A stretch of DNA of 64,000 nt from Parus major. Lineage: Eukaryota; Chordata; Aves; Passeriformes; Paridae. The notes beneath the pieces are model-generated. The model ran no database searches, was not told where the DNA came from, and was given only the letters and a program-made list of their open reading frames with translations. Shown piece by piece: positions 1 to 12,500 of the stretch (positions are counted from its first letter, which is position 1; each line of letters starts with the position of its first letter). The position numbers were made by a program, and so were the translations under genes. The DNA lies in assembly GCF_001522545.3 (NCBI RefSeq), contig NC_031773.1, positions 18,796,302 to 18,860,301 on the forward strand, in the 5' to 3' direction.

Positions 1-3000
1 AATGTGATTGGGACTGCAAGCATGCTGGCAATTGGTGTCAGAGGTCTCCAAAGTAAATTAAATAAAATAAAATATCCTGCTCAGTCATGTCAACAAGGGC
101 TTCTCAGTGTATGTACATTCAGAACAAGGCCATCACCAGAAAATTAAATAGAGATTTAACTTTATAATAATTCCTAATTAAGTAAACAAAGGTCCAAATA
201 CAAGGAAAGGCTGAGATGGGCTATTAATACATAGTGCTATATTTTCACTGGCAATCCATGTAATTATGTTGCTTGCTGAATCACAACACCACCATGATGC
301 TATATTCTTATGCATAATACAGCATCACTCAAACAGAGTCTAATATTGACATGTATAATCAGTAGCTGTGGAGAGCCCAGCACTGCTCCCATTCAAGTCA
401 AATTTCATTATGAGAATGGGAGCAAGAACACATTGTTCCAAATGCATTAATTTGGGCTTCTGTCCTGAATATACATCAGCTGTAAATTTCTTCACAGTGA
501 CTGAAGGTACTCCAAAGATAAAAGCAGATGCAGATATAAGAGCCCACGTACACCAAGCTCTGAGCTTTTCTGATGCACAGTAAGAAATCACACTCAAGGA
601 AGACTGTTTAACTGACTATTGTGTTGTCTCTTTTGGCTCCAAAGAATACCATAGGTTCTTTAAAATGGCTGTGCATTGCAAATCATGAATTCCTCTAATC
701 ACAGTCCAAAAATAATTATGTATTGGAATAATTATATTAATGAGGTGTCAATCTGGCTAAATCTGCTTATTTTGCACATAAAGTCAATATGAAGAAGAGT
801 TATTACAGGACTTCTAAATGTCATGGGGTTGTAGTGGGTACAAAATTGCACCTACACCCATAGAGCTGCTCTGCTTGATGCCTGTGAGCTTTGGAGCATG
901 GTAAACTCTATTACAGTGCTTTTTATATATGCAAATATTTGCAGTTGAGGGAGAACAATATGAAAGCAATATCTGATTCAGCTTTAACTCTTAATGAACA
1001 CTTACAGAAAATTGATACCAATGCACACTTGTAAAAGCAGAACACAAATTTCTAGTAATTTAGCCTGACTTAGTATGAGGTGCATGTATTCACATGCCTT
1101 CATTTGCCATCTGCTACTCATCTGCAGAATTTCATACTCCAATCTGGTGCTGTTCATTTCCTATAAAGCAGTTACATTCAACCTTGTCATACTGAAAATA
1201 CTGCATCCTTTGTAGCTGTGTTTTTCAGTCATTATTTGACATACTATGAGGACACAACTCAGGCAGTTTGAGAAAAATGGTACAAGTTCAGTTGTTCTAT
1301 TGTATATAATCCTGTCCACTTTATGTGCAGTTTTTTGGTTTTTTTCCATTAGCATGACTCCAGTGCACAGTGGGCTATGTCACTAAGGTGAAAAGTGGAA
1401 TTTCTACTTTAATAACATTTTATTTCTCACTGATATTACAGTGTCACCTTCTTGATTTTGACTTAATAACTTGTCTTTGGACTCTGCTGAACAGACCTTT
1501 GGTTCCTCAAAGTAAATGTGTCAGTAAGGCTTCAAATAATGCTTGCAATGTGACTGTAGCGTGACAAATTATACCACCGAAACTGAACAGTGTGGACAAT
1601 AATGGACCTTATGGCAGCATGCCCTTTACTCAGGCTTCACAAGAGTTTGATAAACCCAGGGAAATGGCTGTTGTGTGGCTTGGCAGGCTGTTACTGGGCA
1701 CATTTGGACCCAAAACATACCTTGCTTGCTAAATATCTGGATCAAACTTTCTGCTATTATTATTAGGGCAGGAGGGTAGGACAATAATGTGAGGTTTTTC
1801 AAATAATCATTTGGATAAAATCTGTGATCCACATTCTGTTCAGGAGCTGCTATCCATAAAAGTAGACATTTTTTCACAGTTTCATCATAATTCAGGATTT
1901 ATTTGATACACAGTGGCTTTTTAAGGCTATATAGACCATGCAGCAACTGAAATCTAATTATAGTTCTATTAATGAACCTACAAAGTCTCTGTGCTGTGAA
2001 AGAGCTGTTTATTGATCCTCAATTTTTCTTGTACTAGCAGGAGATCTTATGAACCGAACTACATAAGCTGTGCCCACAGCTTAACCAACTTTCTTATATA
2101 CATATGGCCATCTTAAAGTAAATAAAGCCATAAACCTTTGTATATAGAGCTGTGTAGACACATGATATACATCTACTAATATCTACAAATAAATATCAGA
2201 TGTTGCCTCAGTTTACTTGTTTTATATTATTATACCTGAGTTTTACAGTTAAATGAATGAATAAAAGAAATGGCAATCATAAGGTGCTTTTGAAGAACAA
2301 TTAATTGAGGGACTCGAATCTACGGATTTAAGCCTGTTAATATCCCTTTCATAAACTTGAGGACTAACAAAGTTAAATATTGAATCACTGTAAGATCAGA
2401 GGCCCTGGAGGGGAGTAGAGTTACCAGAAGTTGCAAGGAGTAAGATTCAAATCCTGACCAACATATGCAACAAGCATATGACCACACAAAAAGGAGGAGG
2501 GAATTGTGAAAAGGGTTTTCAAGGGAAGGCTGCCACACTGATGAACAATACCAGACTGGAGGTGACTTCTAGTCTTTGAGTTACAGGTGTCACATTCACC
2601 ATCACAAATTTACTGAGCGCCAATTAATAGGTAATTCATTTTCACTGGCATTATCAGAAAATTTGTGTTAGGCTGTAGACTACCAATGTATATTTGTGAT
2701 TATGCCAATACTGATCTCTGGCCTTTCTTTGGTGTTTTGTTTCCCAAGTGTATTTCTAGACATCAAGTGTGTCAGTGGCAGCATTAAGTCCTCTGAGCTC
2801 CTTTTGTCTCCTGCAGTAAGACAGGCTCACCTCCTGTCTGTAGGATCCTGAGGAGAAGGCCCAGCAGAAACTGTAACAGCTCCTCCTGTGGAGTTGAGTA
2901 TTTTATGAAAAATACTACGTGACGGTTCTCTGTGGCCACCAGGGAGTCACAAACCAAAACTTTTTCTTGTACTAGAATCTGTTGTTTAAAGATGAATTCA

Positions 3001-6000
3001 TAATTCCCAATTTCTTTGGGGTTTTAATCATCCTGTAGCAAAATACAGACTTTTTTTTTTTGCTGTTTGCTTACTGTTATCTCCTACTTCAAATAGTAAA
3101 ATAATAAATAGATTGAGATTTTTTTTATTGACTGAGACTCTCAGACATGAATGGCATAACTGGGCTTTCAAAGGCAAAGGTCGTGTCCATTGTCTTATTT
3201 GTGTGAATATTAAAGTGACAGGACAGTGACCTCTGGCAAAACCTTTTAGATTTCCAGCATCCATTTGGGGGCTTTTCAATGTAAATTTTTCATGCTTACC
3301 AAGCTAATGTTTCTCTCTGTAGTGGTTTTTAACACTGAAGGGAACCAATGAAATAATTCTTTGCTGGCAAAGGCAGCACATCTGTTCTAAACACCAGCCT
3401 GTTTAGAGCAAAATACCTTGGTAAGCTAATGTTTCTTAACACTACTTGTCTTCTTCAGTCGCTATTTGAGATAGAAGTAGACTGAGTATACCTTGAGAAA
3501 TAAGGCAAATATGTCCTTAATTGCAGCTTAAAAATGGTGATTTTTATGACATGATGCAGGTGTTCTTGGAATTATTGCAGAGGTAGGTGTGAGCCCAGCT
3601 TTTATTACTACCACAGTAACTAACAGGTTTCATCTTACTTCAAAACCACGACAATGAAATATTTCTGTATCTAGTGGTATGCTTCTTTTTTGCAGTAGTG
3701 TGGAACAGTGGATGAGTTTGTAAGAAGCCTCTGTTTCAAGTATAATTTTAGGTTTCATCTGTCCAAATATAATCCAGTTTCCTTCTGAAACTACATCAGC
3801 CAACAATCAGCATTGTCCAGCAGTTTCAACAATTTTGGTTAGAGGTAGAGCTTATATCTTCTTTAAAACCTTGGAATGATTGGAAGCATGGCAATTGAAA
3901 TCAATTCTCATTCCCTGTCTTTATCCCTCTGTTTCATAACAGAGATTTAGCAAATATTGTATCAATTTTAGCTAATTCTTCTAGAAAGCTCTGTAGAATG
4001 CTTTTCCCAGTAGGGGCTTTTGAAGTACCAGGTTTTCTGTAACTTTCTTTCTTTTACTGGTTTTCACAACTTTTTCTGCCTTGAAATATAGATGCAGCAA
4101 ACCTTGAATCAAGCTTCATTTGAAAGTGGTTTTGTTACATATTGTGAAATACAAGTCCTTTACAGCTGGTCTCCTGAACTTAATGGATGACCTTACAGAG
4201 TATCCATTTAGTCCTTCTGCCTGATCTGTATCTTGGCTTTTTGTGCTGCTGCACCTACCTGACAGTTTTTGCAGGTCTCTCTGCCACGACTCAGCAATTA
4301 TTAATATATTTTGAGGCCCAAATCAATGTCTGGACTTGCCTCAGTTCATGTATCCTACACTAACATATATTTTGAAATGAAGATTAGCAACCATTTAAAG
4401 CACCTGTGGTAGACTGAGACCCAGTGAGATCCCAGTACCTGTGAATGTTGTTGATATCTCCCCCAAGAAACACCATGGTGCTCAGAGTCTGGTTCTGTAG
4501 CATTTGTGCCATTTGAAAGAGCCCATGTTATTCCTGCTGCAGTTTCTGCCCCTTGCTTTGGTGTGATGAATTGCTAAACTTGTGATGTCCCATTAAATTA
4601 TCTAGCTGCATACTGGAAAAATAAGGTACTTTCTATTTAATTCTGCTAGGGCAGCAGAAGAGCTTTGCAATCACTGGTGGTTTTGTGGACCGGCGATCCT
4701 GAAAAGTCATTCAATCGCAGCACTATCTTGTGTGCTGACTTCAAGAAATTGCTAGCTAGAGTAGTTCCTTTAGTCTCAGAAAATCAATAAATTATGTCAT
4801 TAGCTATTTGAACCTCCCACACTCCTTATGCAGGTGGAGCAGTAGATTCTTTGCAAGCATCCAGCCTTTTGAAACTATTTTGCCTCTTAGAAAAGTGGTT
4901 CTCTCACACTGCAACAGCTGCAATGTCATCTCATTTAGGTCTTTTGAATTTAATTCAGCTGGCTTCTCCTTTTCCCTCATTTCCAGTTGACGATTCCAGA
5001 CTCATTTCAAACTGTCAGGACCCTCATTCCAAATAATAACTATTTGTTCAGACTGGACACTATCAAGTCATTCATACTGCAAAGTGTGGCAAGAATTACG
5101 ATTTTTCTAGCAATATTTGTTGACAACGGGAGCCTTACTTTACCTGTGGGATTCCCTCCCAGGGCTGTGATGTTCCTATTGCAAATCACACCAGCAAAAG
5201 ACCAAATGGCAAAGAGAAGGAAAAGCTAAATCATGACATATAGACATGAAACAGCACAAGAAGTTCTCTGTGCTACCTCAATCTCACTGTTCAGTGACTC
5301 ATTGTATCTCAAACTGCACTACAAAACTTACACCAGAGCTCAGATATTCACAGCCATGTGAAAACCTGTTCAGACCAGGAAAAAATTTTTTTTGTTAAGA
5401 ATTAAAGATGAGAAGGCTGTATTCTCCTTCAAGAGTACCTATTTTCAGCTATTTCTTTCTATAATCATGCATGCATAGCTGTCAGCAGTTCTGCTTCAAG
5501 AGGGAGAACAATTTACCCTAATTATTCCTGGACATTCCTTTCCTAGATAATCACACCTGCCCGTAGTATGAAGATTTCCTTCCTTCCTTCCTTCCTTGGT
5601 TGCTTGTTTTCTTGCTTGCTTACTTGCTTGCTTTTCTGTGTCTTAGACCAAAACAAGCCTTACAGCTATTTCCCACAGTCCCACGTGAAAGAAGACCAAA
5701 AGAAACTTGAGGCAGCTGAGTTGGCTTGCATTAGTCCCCACTGCTGTATTGATTGTGCATTCTCTGTCATGCATGAGAAGGTTTGACCTGCTCAGTTCTG
5801 CATGATCTCTTTCTTCCCTTATGTCTAATTTTCAGCATTCTGTTGATAGATCCAGGCTGTATGGCTCTAAGTATCCACCTAGCAGGGAATTTCCCCTCTG
5901 TAGTGCAAGCTACGGATAGTACGTATTTGTGAACATCCTGGAAGGTTCATTGTTAAGAGGGTATGAAGAAAAGAATTACTGAGATTGGGCTCGGTGACCT

Positions 6001-7205
6001 GCTTCCATTCATGAGATCTGCAGTAACCATAACTCAACCTGTACTAATAATAGTTAGGCAATATTTGTTTAACAAACAAAAATAACATCAATAACAAAAG
6101 CTTAACCAAGGTTCTCAATTGCTTTCTGAGGTTCAAATTGATAAAAGTGTAGTTTAGACAGAAATATCAGTTTCATTTGACCTTTTGGTTTAGATGACAG
6201 CCCTTAGCTTAAGGAATATGACAGGTGATGCTTTAAAGAAAAAGGCCACAGATGAGAATGCTTACATAGTAACTGTTGTAGCTCTTCTGCTTTATTTAAT
6301 GAAATGACTGTAATCACAGAGAGGAAAGCAGACAAATGTTTCACACATATGGCAGGCTTCAGCAATTCTCCCAATACAATGAATGCAATCTTTCCAGCTC
6401 TAGGCCTTTGCCACAAAGCTAATAGCTCTGCTGTTCCAGAAACCAATCACATGCCCCATGCCTCTCCCTGCAGGTGCAGCTTTCCCGAGCAATCCAACCA
6501 CAAACACTGTATTTTTGCACTCTTGTGTACAGGAGTAAATTGCAATCCTGCAATCAGGAAATGCTGTGACCAGAAGTCATTATGGTGAATTTTCTGAAGT
6601 AATGCAAAGGCACACAGGAAATAGCTTTCCATGATTTAAAGCCTTTTTCACATGGGCTGCTAAATTCTCAGAAACAGCAACTAGTAACTGAAGACAAGTG
6701 ATGGGTTATTGCTTTCTCCCCAGCACTATTTTTCCATCAAAGCAGGAAAGGAAATTAAAGATAAATCTGTTCTTATGAAATAGAAATAGGTTTTTTTAAT
6801 TACAAATAAATCTTGGACAAAAACAGAGCAAGTGAAAGCACTGCTGTGTCTCTTTTTTGCCAGGTAACTTGGTAAAGTATGGAACAGGTGGCTTCAGGAA
6901 GTAAATTACTCCATGGCTCTGCACGTTGTTTGGTGATCTGTTAAAATAGCAGCTGTCCCACTCTCATGTCAGTCAAAAAGAGAAGGCAATTATTACAGCC
7001 TTAGTTATCACTATAGGTAAGCAAACAGGCTTCAGCACAACTTGAACCCTGGCTCTTTTGCTCTTGTTTACCAGAAGCCACACACTGCTCCAGGCAATTC
7101 ACACAACAAGCAGACACTTCCAGTATCAGCCAGAAAGAGGAAGGGTTTTCACCAGTGTCAGGAGTTGCTTAGACCTTAAAAAATGTAGATCTAGTTCTTG
7201 TGCTC
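1..7205. other. Non-coding, AT-rich flank
   Basis: No gene is recognised. Short open frames occur on both strands, including overlapping ones at 340-597, but none shows a known domain or a convincing exon structure. A tetranucleotide TTCC/TTGC-type low-complexity stretch lies at 5571-5636. The sequence is generally AT-rich with scattered homopolymer runs. A highly diverged exon or a non-coding RNA could be missed by eye. Confidence 0.6.
5571..5636. repeat. TTCC / TTGC microsatellite
   Basis: About five TTCC units are followed by a degenerate series of TTGC-like tetramers (ttgcttg, cttgcttac). This is a simple pyrimidine-rich microsatellite. A short methionine-initiated open frame through it is low-complexity and is not taken as a gene. 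Confidence 0.8.
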
Positions 7206-7300
7206 ACACAGGGCTTTGCTGGGATCATTTTGGCATGCCTTTTCCAGCTCAAGTGCTCCTGGAGCTGCAGGCTCTTTGGCTCTTTCAAACCCAGCTGTAA

Positions 7301-7372
7301 ACCTAGCCCTAACCCCAGCCCTAGCGCTAGCCCCAGCCCTAGCACTAGCCGCAGCCTTAGCACTAGCCCTTA
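7301..7372 (-). repeat. Degenerate telomere-like hexamer array, left arm
   Basis: Twelve uninterrupted hexamers keep perfect 6-bp register. Most are CCCTAG variants and one is an exact CCCTAA vertebrate telomere unit. On the minus strand this reads as GGGCTA/GGGTTA repeats. Divergence between units suggests an old array. Confidence 0.85.
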
Positions 7373-7447
7373 TCCAACCAATCCTATGAGTTTTCCAGAT
7401 CAGAAAGGTGTTGGAGCAGCAAGGCAGCCTATAGTTTTTGTTTTGTG

Positions 7448-7495
7448 TTAGGGCTAGGGATAAGGCTAGGGTTAGACTTAGGTTTAGGGTTAAGA
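7448..7495 (+). repeat. Degenerate telomere-like hexamer array, right arm
   Basis: Eight hexamers are in register: TTAGGG, CTAGGG, ATAAGG, CTAGGG, TTAGAC, TTAGGT, TTAGGG, TTAAGA. Two units are exact vertebrate telomere repeats. The orientation is opposite to the left array, giving a CCCTAA-spacer-TTAGGG arrangement. Confidence 0.85.
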
Positions 7496-9528
7496 CCAAG
7501 AGAGTCAAAGAGTCTACAGCTCCAGGAGCACCAGGACTGGAAAAGGCATCCCAAGGTGATCCTGGCAAGGCTTTCACCTTTCTGGTCCTATATCTTTCTT
7601 GGCAACACAGTACTGTTGGAACAGTAATTCCAACAAAGAATAAAAGATTTCAAAAGAAAGACAATTCCCTTGCAGCACTTAACTTGAGGCATACTTAGCT
7701 CAATATGGCATGTCTTTGGGTAGGAAAAACTCATTCTGAGGCCTAACATCTTCTCAGCTGCACTGTTTCATTATTAAAATTCATCACAAGTATGCTGCAT
7801 GTTAACCATAGCTTTCTGGTGCAAGCATTGTGAAAATGATAATCAATGCACAAAAAGAAACTCTGGAGGAGATGATCATCCTTTCAGTGGCTTGTCTTGT
7901 TTTCCCTTTTTCCCTTCACTCTCCAGTAAAGATTCATCAGCAGTTGTTAAAAGTCCTTGTTGCTGGAGACCAGTCAAAGCCTGGACATAGTATGCAGCTT
8001 GTTGCTCAGCAGTGAACTGGTATTTGTGCAAGTTTGACTTTGTTTTCACTGCCACTGGGGGTGAAAGGGACATGTAGCACATACAAGAGGATAAAAAAAA
8101 AAGGATAAACCCTCCATTATTATGCTTCAGTGTTTGGCATTTGAAATCAAGAGATAATGTTAAATTCTGTCATATTGATTATGAACAGAAAAAAAAAAAT
8201 CAAAGGCCAATGGTCAACTTGTGACACAGGAGCCTATTCTGAATGGACTGCAGAACAATTTGGGACAGTGCTGGGAAATTCTACAATTTGAAAATTCATC
8301 TGTGGAAGACAAAAGTTTCTAGTTTCCTCTGAATCCAGTGAAATCATTTGAATTTAGAGAACACAGGCAGTCCCTGTCCTTCAGGGGCAAGGTTCTGCCA
8401 ATTGGTTGATTAGTATCACCTTTCTGTGAGGTAGCATCCTTCTGCTCCCATGGATCTTCTACCAGAGCTGCCCTTAACCTCTAAATTGAGAAACAAAATA
8501 CAGCTTGGCATATGCTCTAGAAAAAGTTGCTTCTCCAGCTTTAGAGTACGGTTGTCTTTGAGGATCGTCCATTTATTTGGGCTCAAATGCAGTTTTTAAT
8601 TGAAGCTGTTAAAGCTCCAGGCTGCAAGTGCTTTTAAAATTTGGTATGTCTCCTATGAATCACGTCATATCCTGAGATCTCTGTTGTCTCAAGTTGCCTT
8701 TTTACAGCTCTAGGCTAAAAACTTAAAAGTAAAGCATTTTAAAAAGCTGAATGAAAGAAAGGAAACACAATGAGACTTGTCTGGCTCACAGCCAGGCCAA
8801 GGTTGCTATCTGATGAATATTCTGAAATATAAATCACTAAAAATGGAGACTTACTGTGTCATCAGTTATTTTTAGCAGAGTGAAGAACAACTAAGTTTTA
8901 AGAAACTTGTAAGAGAAAGATGCAGCCTTAAAATTAACTTTGGTTTAAGTTTCTTCCTTGAACTATTGGTATTGAACATTGTGGTTTGCATTTTACATAT
9001 TCCTTGTAGATGTCCGCTGTTTTGTTTACAAATTCAAAATACACCATGTTTTTCTATAATAAAAATAGAAAGCTTAAATAAACAACTATGGAGCTAAAAT
9101 GTAATATGAAAAACAAGAGCTAGAATAATTTGGGAAAAAAACCAGTTCTACATATTTTTAAAAGCTTTGCATTTCTCAACCTCAGGCGTCGGCTTACCTG
9201 ATACTTTTGTAACATTTAAAGGATGATAGCCAAAGACCTACTCATTCAACTAGCACCTTGCTATGTTGTTACACTGAATGTATTTCTGAACTTTGGCCCT
9301 AATTCAGAAGACATTATTTTCAAGTGCTGTATTTCTTGATCTTGTACATGCTTTAAACTTTAATGGATCTCAAGTTGTGGTAACATTTGTGAAGGTACTT
9401 ATATGTTTATATGAGCGCTCATAAGCACATGAACTAGTATTCTAGAAGTCAGCCTTTCTGTGAGACACAGTATCAAACCTTTTGATGTGGGAGACAAATA
9501 GTGGTGACAGCAGCAGCACACAGTTATG

Positions 9529-9547
9529 CCATCTCATGATGAGATGG
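9529..9547. repeat. Perfect short palindrome
   Basis: Nine-base arms CCATCTCAT and ATGAGATGG flank a single central G. It could be a dyad-symmetric protein-binding site or chance. Confidence 0.6.
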
Positions 9548-12500
9548 GAATGGCAGTCTGTTAATCTGTTCTAGAGCTGTAGCTCAAGACTTCCCTTACT
9601 TCATCACACTGCAGCCAGTATAATATTAAATACTTATTCTGATCTTCCATTAAATTTAGTGTAGTCACCCTGTGGACTACAAAAATCCCTGTAGCTGCAC
9701 AGTCCAAATCTGATTCCAAACTGGTTTGCTTCTGACAAATCATACCACACTGTCCAGGATGTTGCCTTTCATCAAAATAGGTATTCTTCATTAAAACAAA
9801 GTGAAAACTGATGAAGAACCGAAATTCATCCTGGGCAAAAGAGCTGTTCTGTAAAACCAGGGAAATATTTCTAACACAAACAGGGACTCCTGATTGCTGA
9901 ATCACACACATGAGTATGGTTACTGTGTTAGTGGAAGGACTGGGAAAGCATTCCTGTACTCATGACTTGATGCATTTGTTAATGAGTACTAATAGGAAAG
10001 AGGAAGGGGGGGAACAGGGATCTATAGTTTTCTCAATTATTTGGAAATTCATACAACTACAGTACTCAAAAACATGTCCCAGTATGTGTTCAGGTGATCT
10101 ACAGGCTCTATTGGCACATTGAGGGTCATACATATCCTCCTCTCTTTCCCTCACACAAACTGGGAATAACTCAACTGCAATTCATGTTGCTGAAACAGGG
10201 AGAAGAGTCAGACCTGAAGTTTAGTTTTCTCTTATTTTTAATGAAGCTTTTCTAGCAAGCTATCACTTGCATGCAATGCAAGATGTCCCCTTGCAGAAAC
10301 TAAGTGCTGCTGGCAGAAATATTCCAGTTTAATTAAGTTGCCAAAAGAAACTGCCAGTTTTAATATAGAAGGAGGGATACTTTCAGGGAGAGATGCAGCA
10401 GAAATAGCTGCCTCCAGCAGAAATGAAATAGCTAGGGGAAAGGAAGCCAGCAGCTATACACAGTGCAAATGATGATTAAATGGAACCACAAAGAAGAATA
10501 GGGAACAGATCAGTGAAAAGGGAGATGAAGACCTAGAAAACAGAGTATGAGTAATAGTGTTAAAGAAAATTACTTCTTGTGCAAAAGTAATGAAAATGCT
10601 AGACTATGTCTCCGAAAATACTTAACTGTGTAAAGAAGTAGTGATCATCGTGGGAAATTAGAATTTAGAAACTGGAAGGTGAAAAGTGCTATCTTAAAAT
10701 TCAGCCCACATCCTTAAAATGTCTGAGAGCTCAAAAAGAAACTCTTTTTAAAGATTAAATTGGAGGTGCATGGGATGAAAGATCTGTGTATAAAGAGGAG
10801 TTCAGAAAAAATTAAAAAGATCAAAAGTTAACATCCAAAGCATATCTTTATGGCTGTCCTGGGGTGACTTTATGGTGCTTATATCCCCAATCATCTGTTC
10901 TGTTTAAGCTGAATATTAAGTTCTGCACCTTTAAGACTGGTTCTGAAAGCAAAGGCGGGGAGAGAACTGATTTGGAAGCAGTTCTTCAGACTGAAAGCAT
11001 GAGAAACCTCAGAGAAATTGTGAAAGGCTTCTTGTGCTATACATTAGATTTCTGCAACTTGCAGTGAATGACCATGTGCATTTAATAAAAATCATCTTGA
11101 ATGAGAGAAAGAAGGTCAAGATGAAGAAATAAATAAAGAAAAAACATTGAAAGGAAAAAAAGCAAAAAAGCATCTCTTCAAATTAATGTAAGAAAGAATG
11201 CATGGTAAAGAAGCTTGTCAAAGGGGAGAGAGATGGAAGACCGTGATGGAAAAACCCGACAGTTCAGATATACAGCTGGTAATTAGGCAGTTCCTGGGTG
11301 TCTTTTCCCTGCTCCAGGATGTGGGGAGGTCAACTCCCACTCAGATTAGTCAAGGATCAAAGATTTTTTAAAGCCACATAAAGCAAATTTTTCTTTCTAA
11401 CATGGTTTGGGATGCCTCTGAGCTAGTCCTGTGTATGCAACTGGAGTTTGAGGAAGAGAAATGGAATTAAAAGACTGCAAAGGAGGAAGAGGATTAACAG
11501 GGAAGATAAAGTTATTTTTAGCTTTTCTTTTCCTCCAGTACAGTGTGAAAGTGATGAAATGTAATTAATATTGATTCTCTGTGATTCAGAAACTGCCTGT
11601 AGTATCTTTGAGTCTATATGCCACTTGCACAGCTGCTGTTGGTTTTCCAGGGCACAGAGCTGCACTGAGCACCACAAACAACGCAGAAGAGAAAAAGTAC
11701 CATTGGGCATTACTCTGATGGGGGAGCTAAGTAGAGGCAATGATTTTAGCAAATGCATTTAAACAGGTGCCCATCACAGCTTTAAATGGTTAGATGTTGG
11801 GGAAGACAGTCATTAACTTGATGCAGCAGTTGCTTACACATAAGTCCATGTTTGGAACACTTTTGTAGATGGGGATAAATCATAACTACTCCAAGCTGTG
11901 CCAGTTCATTGTGAAGCGCATTATCTGTGTCACCTGTGTGTGCCCCCATAAAAAACCACCTGAAAAACCTGCATCCTGGAAAGCTGGAGGCAAGAAGATC
12001 AGATCCTTCAGGCTGCCAAAGTGCCATTGTTGATGTATTTCTGCCAATCCACTTTCATGACAGACTCTTCTTTCCAGCTGTGGTAAGACACTGCATGTCA
12101 CTGTTTCCCACACCATCTGTCCTATCAAATTGTCTTCTCTCCCTCTGGCTGTTTTGTATTTCACTTGTGTATGCAGGTTTTAATCCCTCCATCTGATTAG
12201 TTAGGAGAAAAAACAGTCTTAATCTGATAACAACAGGATAATGTATCACTACAAAGATAGGATGATTATATTATTGAAAAAATATTATTTATTCACTAAT
12301 GCAGTTTATAGCAGAATAAAATGGGGTTTTTTTTTGCAAGAAGCTAGGAAGTTTTCCTGAAATCATATTGGATTTAAGAGTACTCCATGAAATACTGATA
12401 TCATCCACTAAGAAGAGATATCTCTCAGTTCATCTCTCATGCATTTCAGCAGCATGTTTTTGTGCTGGTGTTCCTAAGGGATCTAGCATATCTTTGGATT

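Larger units (their letters stand above)
7206..7577. repeat. Large imperfect inverted repeat with telomere-like hexamer arrays
   Basis: Two arms, about 7206-7374 and 7447-7577, are reverse complements of each other at roughly 75-80% by eye, separated by about 72 bp. The inner part of the left arm is twelve consecutive 6-mers of CCCTAG/CCCTAA/CCCCAG type (7301-7372). The inner part of the right arm is eight 6-mers of TTAGGG/CTAGGG type (7448-7495). The outer parts also match: both arms carry ACAGCTCCAGGAGCA or its near-copy, followed by a shared CTGGAAAAGGCAT block, with the left arm read on the minus strand. The transcript of either strand could fold into a long hairpin. It may be a foldback element, or an interstitial telomere-like repeat that was duplicated and inverted. 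The family is not recognised. Confidence 0.85.

Noticed and set aside
340..597. Overlapping open frames on both strands near the left edge
   Set aside because: Both are short and unrecognised; splice sites are not convincing, and a diverged exon cannot be shown.
3300..3436. Repeated 14-mer aagctaatgtttct about 120 bp apart
   Set aside because: A single short direct repeat without flanking similarity; not enough to call a duplication.
7191..7577. Alanine/arginine/leucine-repeat proteins
   Set aside because: Translations of the hexamer arrays in several frames; they reflect the repeat, not a gene.
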